Source: Oscillospiraceae bacterium
Lineage (GTDB): Bacteria; Bacillota; Clostridia; Oscillospirales; Ruminococcaceae
DNA length: 9,233 nt
NCBI GenBank assembly: GCA_900757485.1
Contig: CAAEOA010000052.1
Span: forward strand, 1 to 9,233
Direction: 5' to 3'
This document shows, piece after piece, positions 6,304 to 9,233 of the stretch. Every line of letters starts with the position of its first letter. Within the stretch, counting starts at the first letter, position 1. Below the pieces are notes generated by a model. It saw only the letters and a list, made by a program, of their open reading frames with translations. It ran no database searches and had not been told where the DNA came from. A program made the position numbers and the translations under genes.

Positions 6304-6332
6304 TTGACAAAACAAAATAAGTGTTGTATTAT
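6304..6332 (+). promoter_or_regulatory. Promoter of the GntR/ABC operon
   Basis: TTGACA (6304-6309) and TATTAT (6327-6332) are 17 bases apart. The -10 box and the expected start point near 6339 lie within the inverted repeat at 6325-6360, so a bound repressor would block transcription. Confidence 0.82.
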
Positions 6333-6360
6333 TGTATTAATCACTTAATACAATAATACA
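6325..6360. promoter_or_regulatory. GntR operator: perfect 16-bp inverted repeat
   Basis: TGTATTATTGTATTAA (6325-6340) is followed by TCAC and its exact reverse complement (6345-6360). Each arm is itself a doubled half-site, TGTATTA twice, so the element holds four half-sites, two per strand direction. It covers the -10 box and start point of the operon whose first gene is a GntR regulator. Autorepression is inferred from this placement and is usual for the YtrA subfamily. Confidence 0.82.
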
Positions 6361-6411
6361 GACAAAGTTGATTTTGACAGACAAAAAAGGAAGAAAGGAG
6401 TGGTTTATGCA

Positions 6412-6783
6412 ATGACATGGGAAATGAAAACGGATCGGCCGATATATCTTCAACTGATTGAACAAATCAAACGCAGAATTGTGTCGGGCGAATTTCCGGC
6501 AGGAAGTCAGCTCCCGCCGGTCAGAGCTTTGGCAGAGCAAGCGGCGGTTAACCCTAATACAATGCAGAAGGCGTTTTCGGAACTGGAACGAGAGGGGCTG
6601 GTTTTTACCCAGCGAACCAGCGGCAGATTTATAACGGAGGACGAGGACATGATTGAACAACTGAAAACCATGTTGGCTCAGGAAGTCATTACAGAATTTT
6701 TTCTTCAGATGAACGGGCTTGGCTTCACAAAGGAAGACGCCATTCATCTGATCGAATCCACAGCAAAGGAGCAAAATATATGA
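6412..6783 (+). CDS. GntR-family repressor, YtrA subfamily
   Basis: A winged-helix DNA-binding protein of 123 residues that should bind the inverted repeat at 6325-6360 and repress its own operon. The N-terminal two thirds form the GntR domain: PIYLQLIEQIKRRIVSGE, then LPPVRALAEQAAVNPNTMQKAFSELEREGLV as helix-turn-helix, and the wing RTSGRF. The short C-terminal part has two helices and no large ligand domain, as in the YtrA subfamily. I start it at ATG 6412, 11 nt after AAAGGAG (6394-6400); a GTG at 6400 lies in frame but overlaps that ribosome site. The stop overlaps the start of the ABC ATPase by four bases (ATGA), so the genes are translationally coupled. The inducer is unknown; relatives respond to cell-envelope antibiotics or stress. 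Confidence 0.93.
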   Translation: MTWEMKTDRPIYLQLIEQIKRRIVSGEFPAGSQLPPVRALAEQAAVNPNTMQKAFSELEREGLVFTQRTSGRFITEDEDMIEQLKTMLAQEVITEFFLQMNGLGFTKEDAIHLIESTAKEQNI

Positions 6784-7478
6784 ATACACTTGTAAATTGC
6801 AATAATGTTGTCAAAACCTATTCGGGAAAATATGCACTGTCCGGCATCAGCCTGAATTTAGAGCGCGGTAAAATCATTGGCTTATTAGGTCCCAACGGCA
6901 GCGGAAAAACCACCTTGATTAAACTGCTCAGCGGGATTTTGACTCCTACCTCGGGCAGTCTGCAAATTGACGGAAAAGACATCGGCATAGAAACCAAAAA
7001 GATTGTTTCTTACCTGCCGGAGCGAACCTATCTCAACGATTGGATGACCGTAGAGCAAATTATTCGTTTCTTTCAGGACTTCTATTCGGATTTTCGTGCC
7101 GATAAAGCATATGATATGCTGGCACGGTTGAATATCAATCCAAAAGACCGGCTGAAAACGCTGTCCAAAGGTACCAAAGAAAAGGTACAGTTGATTCTGG
7201 TGATGAGCCGCCAAGCCCAGCTTTATCTGCTCGACGAACCTATCGGCGGTGTGGACCCCGCAGCCAGAGATTATATTCTAAACACCATCATTACAAACTA
7301 TAACGAAAATGCAACTATTATTATTTCTACCCATCTGATTTATGATATCGAGCGCGTGCTGGATGAAGTTGTTTTCATATCACAAGGGCAAATCCAAATG
7401 GCTGCATCGGTCGATGACATCAGAGAAAAGCAGGGAAAATCAGTAGATGAAATGTTCAGGGAGGTATTCAGATGCTAG
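6780..7478 (+). CDS. ABC transporter ATP-binding protein, YtrB-like
   Basis: The 232 residues form a single nucleotide-binding domain that should power the permease encoded next. Walker A is GPNGSGKT (37-44). The Q-loop region reads YLPERTYL (79-86), with Glu where many ABC proteins have Gln, as is common in this ABC-2 group. The signature is LSKGTKEK (128-135) in place of LSGGQ, also usual for the group. Walker B is LYLLDEP (148-154) with catalytic E153, followed by the D-loop GGVDP, and the switch histidine is H185. The start overlaps the GntR stop by four bases and the stop overlaps the permease start by seven. Regulation is through the GntR operator. Substrate is not shown by the sequence; an export or envelope-stress role is inferred from the YtrA-type context. 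Confidence 0.95.
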   Translation: MNTLVNCNNVVKTYSGKYALSGISLNLERGKIIGLLGPNGSGKTTLIKLLSGILTPTSGSLQIDGKDIGIETKKIVSYLPERTYLNDWMTVEQIIRFFQDFYSDFRADKAYDMLARLNINPKDRLKTLSKGTKEKVQLILVMSRQAQLYLLDEPIGGVDPAARDYILNTIITNYNENATIIISTHLIYDIERVLDEVVFISQGQIQMAASVDDIREKQGKSVDEMFREVFRC

Positions 7479-8266
7479 GGAAACTGACAAAATACGAAAT
7501 CAAGGCGACTGCTAGGATATTTTTGCCGCTGTATGCCGGGTTGCTGCTGTTTGCCTTAATCAACAAAGTCTTTATTGAAATTAATCTTTTACAAACCAGG
7601 ATGGCATTTCTGCCCCTCATTTCCGGCGCGATTTATTTCTTTATCATCGTAGCAACCTTTATCATTACACTGGTAGTCATGATTCAGCGATTTTATAAGA
7701 ACTTACTTTCAGATGAAGGATATCTCATGTTTACTCTTCCGGTAACCCCAAGCAAACATATTATTTCTAAAATGATTGTTTCAATTCTATGGGCAGTCAT
7801 CAGCGTCATCGCCGCCGCATTATCGGTGCTTGTTCTGGGATATCGCAAGGGGCTTTTAGGAGATATCCGCACGCTGATCGTTGACTTTTTCAAACTTCCG
7901 TTGGAAAGGAACGGTCCTATCCTGTTGACTGGTGGCTTATTCCTGCTTGTAATCTTAGCAGCTCTGGTTGTGTTTGTCCTTCAAATCTACGCTTCGCTGG
8001 CGCTGGGACATCTTGCGGGCAAGCACCGTGTTTTGCTTTCCTTTGTCGCGTATCTGGTAATCAGCATGATTTGGCAAACGTTGATGAGCGTCGGCATGAT
8101 TATATTGGCTTCCATTCATCCGCTCGTAACTTGGGTAAGCGGATTACAGTCGATTCATCAAGTACAGCTCTTTATGGCAGGAATCCTGGTCATTTCTCTG
8201 GTGCAATCGATCGTTCTTTATATTACCACCAACGTGATCTTATCCAAAAAATTAAATCTGGAGTAA
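7472..8266 (+). CDS. ABC-2-type transporter permease
   Basis: This 264-residue integral membrane protein has six likely helices at about 16-33, 46-70, 99-122, 148-178, 187-213 and 231-255. A loop after the second helix, RFYKNLLSDEGYLMFTLPVTPSK in the 73-95 region, is typical of clostridial permeases that accompany YtrB-type ATPases; the SDEGYLMFTLP core probably sits near the coupling helix. AGGGAGG at 7458-7464 inside the ATPase gene precedes the ATG at 7472, and the two genes overlap by seven bases. As only one permease and one ATPase are encoded, the complex is probably two copies of each. There is no separate solute-binding protein. The cargo is unknown. The bidirectional terminator at 8298-8350 ends the operon. 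Confidence 0.92.
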   Translation: MLGKLTKYEIKATARIFLPLYAGLLLFALINKVFIEINLLQTRMAFLPLISGAIYFFIIVATFIITLVVMIQRFYKNLLSDEGYLMFTLPVTPSKHIISKMIVSILWAVISVIAAALSVLVLGYRKGLLGDIRTLIVDFFKLPLERNGPILLTGGLFLLVILAALVVFVLQIYASLALGHLAGKHRVLLSFVAYLVISMIWQTLMSVGMIILASIHPLVTWVSGLQSIHQVQLFMAGILVISLVQSIVLYITTNVILSKKLNLE

Positions 8267-8297
8267 TGCTCTTTAACAAATGATTGTTAATAATCTT

Positions 8298-8350
8298 AAA
8301 AAAGCAGCCGTGCCATTCGAATGAATTTCGGATGGTACGGCTGCTTTTTT
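8298..8350. terminator. Bidirectional terminator between convergent genes
   Basis: AGCAGCCGTGCCATTCGAA (8303-8321) pairs with 8327-8345 over 19 bp with two G-U pairs and a 5-nt loop. It is preceded by an A run (from 8298) and followed by a T run (to 8350), so it has a U tract in both directions. It serves the permease operon (+) and the kinase-like gene (-), each ending within 35 bases. Confidence 0.93.
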
Positions 8351-8373
8351 AAGTAATTTTATCATCGTTGCAT

Positions 8374-8991
8374 TTACTTAAAACGAATGTTCATATACGC
8401 TTCGACAATTTCCACACACTTATCAAATCCCAGCTCTGCACTGTTTAAGCAAAGATCATAATTTTGTGCGTTATCCCAGTTTCTGCGGGTATAGTATTTA
8501 TAATATGCGCTGCGATGCCGGTCAGTATCCTGTATTTTCTTTTCAGCCTCTTTCTGAGGCAGCGCATACATATCCATTACCGTTTTCACACAAGATTCAA
8601 ACGGAGCATGAACAAACAATTTGACTACGTTCGGTCTGTCCTGCAAAATAAAATCAGCACACCGTCCCACAATTACACAAGAGCGTGTATCGGCAAGCTC
8701 CTTGATAATCTTGGCTTGATAGTTAAACAGGTTGTCATCCGAAACAAAATCATCACTTTCGGGCGGCAGGAGATCTCCCTTATACACCTTGCCAAAAGGC
8801 TTGCGCAGTCCCGGCTTTACCCGTTCATCCGCCTGCCCGAAAAGGCGTTCATGTATCCCGCTGTCATCAGATGCCATTCGCAATAATTCCCTATCATAGA
8901 AAGGAATATCCAGCTTTTCGGACAGCATTTTCCCGATTGTTTTGCCACCGCTGCCATAACCTCTGGCAATCGTAATTACATAATGATCCAT
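8374..8991 (-). CDS. Cytidylate kinase-like P-loop protein
   Basis: The 205 residues match the cytidylate-kinase-like family often found in Clostridia (Pfam Cytidylate_kin2, from memory). ITIARGYGSGGKTIG (6-20) is a modified Walker A loop, GxGSGGKT. FYDREL (31-36) and VGRCADFIL (108-116) follow the usual order of nucleoside-monophosphate kinases. A lid-like region with DTDRHRSAYYKYYT (155-168) is rich in Arg and Tyr, and the C-terminal helix closes the domain. It is probably a cytoplasmic phosphotransferase, but the true CMP kinase of the cell is normally another gene (cmk), so the substrate is open. AAGG (9004-9001) sits 9 nt before the ATG. The LivF gene ends 44 bases upstream on the same strand, so co-transcription is possible. 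Confidence 0.88.
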   Translation of the reverse strand: MDHYVITIARGYGSGGKTIGKMLSEKLDIPFYDRELLRMASDDSGIHERLFGQADERVKPGLRKPFGKVYKGDLLPPESDDFVSDDNLFNYQAKIIKELADTRSCVIVGRCADFILQDRPNVVKLFVHAPFESCVKTVMDMYALPQKEAEKKIQDTDRHRSAYYKYYTRRNWDNAQNYDLCLNSAELGFDKCVEIVEAYMNIRFK

Positions 8992-9035
8992 ACCAATTAC
9001 CCTTCCTTTCTGAAATTATCCGTTTGAGAGAGCGT

Positions 9036-9233
9036 TTATTCACCCAAATACGCTCTCTTCACCGAATCATCATTCATGAGATCCTGTGCGTTTCCCGAAA
9101 GCACGATCTTTCCGGTTTCCAGTACATATGCCCGGTCAGCGATGGACAACGCTTTTTTCGCATTTTGTTCCACCAGTAAAACCGTGGTGCCGCCTTCGCT
9201 GATTTCTCGGATGATGTCAAAAATCTCGGTAAC
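9036..9233 (-). CDS. livF: Branched-chain amino acid ABC transporter ATPase LivF, C-terminal part
   Basis: The frame is open from the window edge (9233) to TAA at 9038-9036 and encodes the last 65 residues; the Walker motifs and start are outside. The segment VLLVEQNAKKALSIADRAYVLETGKI and the ending VKRAYLGE are typical of LivF, one of the two ATPases of the branched-chain amino acid importer. The VEQN motif stands where other ABC ATPases have the switch-histidine region STH. The rest of the liv operon should lie upstream, beyond the window. The assignment is by C-terminal similarity only, but these signatures are distinctive. Confidence 0.92.
   Translation of the reverse strand, partial: VTEIFDIIREISEGGTTVLLVEQNAKKALSIADRAYVLETGKIVLSGNAQDLMNDDSVKRAYLGE

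Noticed and set aside
9027..9058. An 8-bp inverted repeat AGAGAGCG/CGCTCTCT around the livF stop codon, as a terminator
   Set aside because: The loop is 16 nt and no U tract follows on the minus strand. It may be a weak mRNA structure at most.
1..9233. tRNA or rRNA genes, CRISPR arrays, insertion sequences
   Set aside because: I saw no cloverleaf sequence, no spaced direct-repeat array and no transposase or terminal inverted repeats on either strand.

Overview
The window looks like chromosome of a low-to-moderate G+C Gram-positive anaerobe, most likely a Clostridia of the Ruminococcaceae/Oscillospiraceae kind. The reasons are strong AGGAGG-type ribosome sites, near-consensus sigma-A promoters, a T-box riboswitch, a short archaeal-type prolyl-tRNA synthetase, a fermentative iron alcohol dehydrogenase, and a YtrA-type GntR/ABC operon. 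This is inferred from sequence character; no marker gene fixes the taxon.

Layout. Bases 1-546: the end of an iron-dependent alcohol dehydrogenase and its terminator. 580-2672: a promoter driving a two-gene unit, a small membrane protein with a RanBP2-type zinc finger and then prolyl-tRNA synthetase, closed by a strong hairpin terminator. 2747-3346: an AT-rich divergent pair, an XRE repressor (-) and a conserved small protein (+), with two operator-like repeats over the + promoter. 3355-5138 (-): a stand-alone TrpB2-type tryptophan synthase beta chain behind a tryptophan T-box leader; its probable terminator lies antisense inside the convergent small gene. 5233-6260 (-): a four-helix membrane protein with a proline/glutamine/glycine-rich repeat tail. 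6304-8350 (+): an operon of GntR regulator, ABC ATPase and ABC-2 permease, with a perfect 16-bp inverted repeat over its promoter, ending in a bidirectional terminator. 8374-9233 (-): a cytidylate-kinase-like P-loop protein and, upstream of it, the C-terminus of a LivF-type branched-chain amino acid ABC ATPase that runs off the window.

How it works together. Several units carry visible control elements. The trpB leader should sense uncharged tRNA-Trp (UGG specifier). The GntR protein should repress its own operon until an unknown, probably envelope-related, signal appears. The XRE protein probably represses the small gene across from it and perhaps itself. Most of the window is ordinary core genome. 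I see no phage, IS, CRISPR or defence system. The least explained parts are the XRE/small-protein pair, the trpB terminator embedded in it, and the zinc-finger membrane protein co-transcribed with proS.
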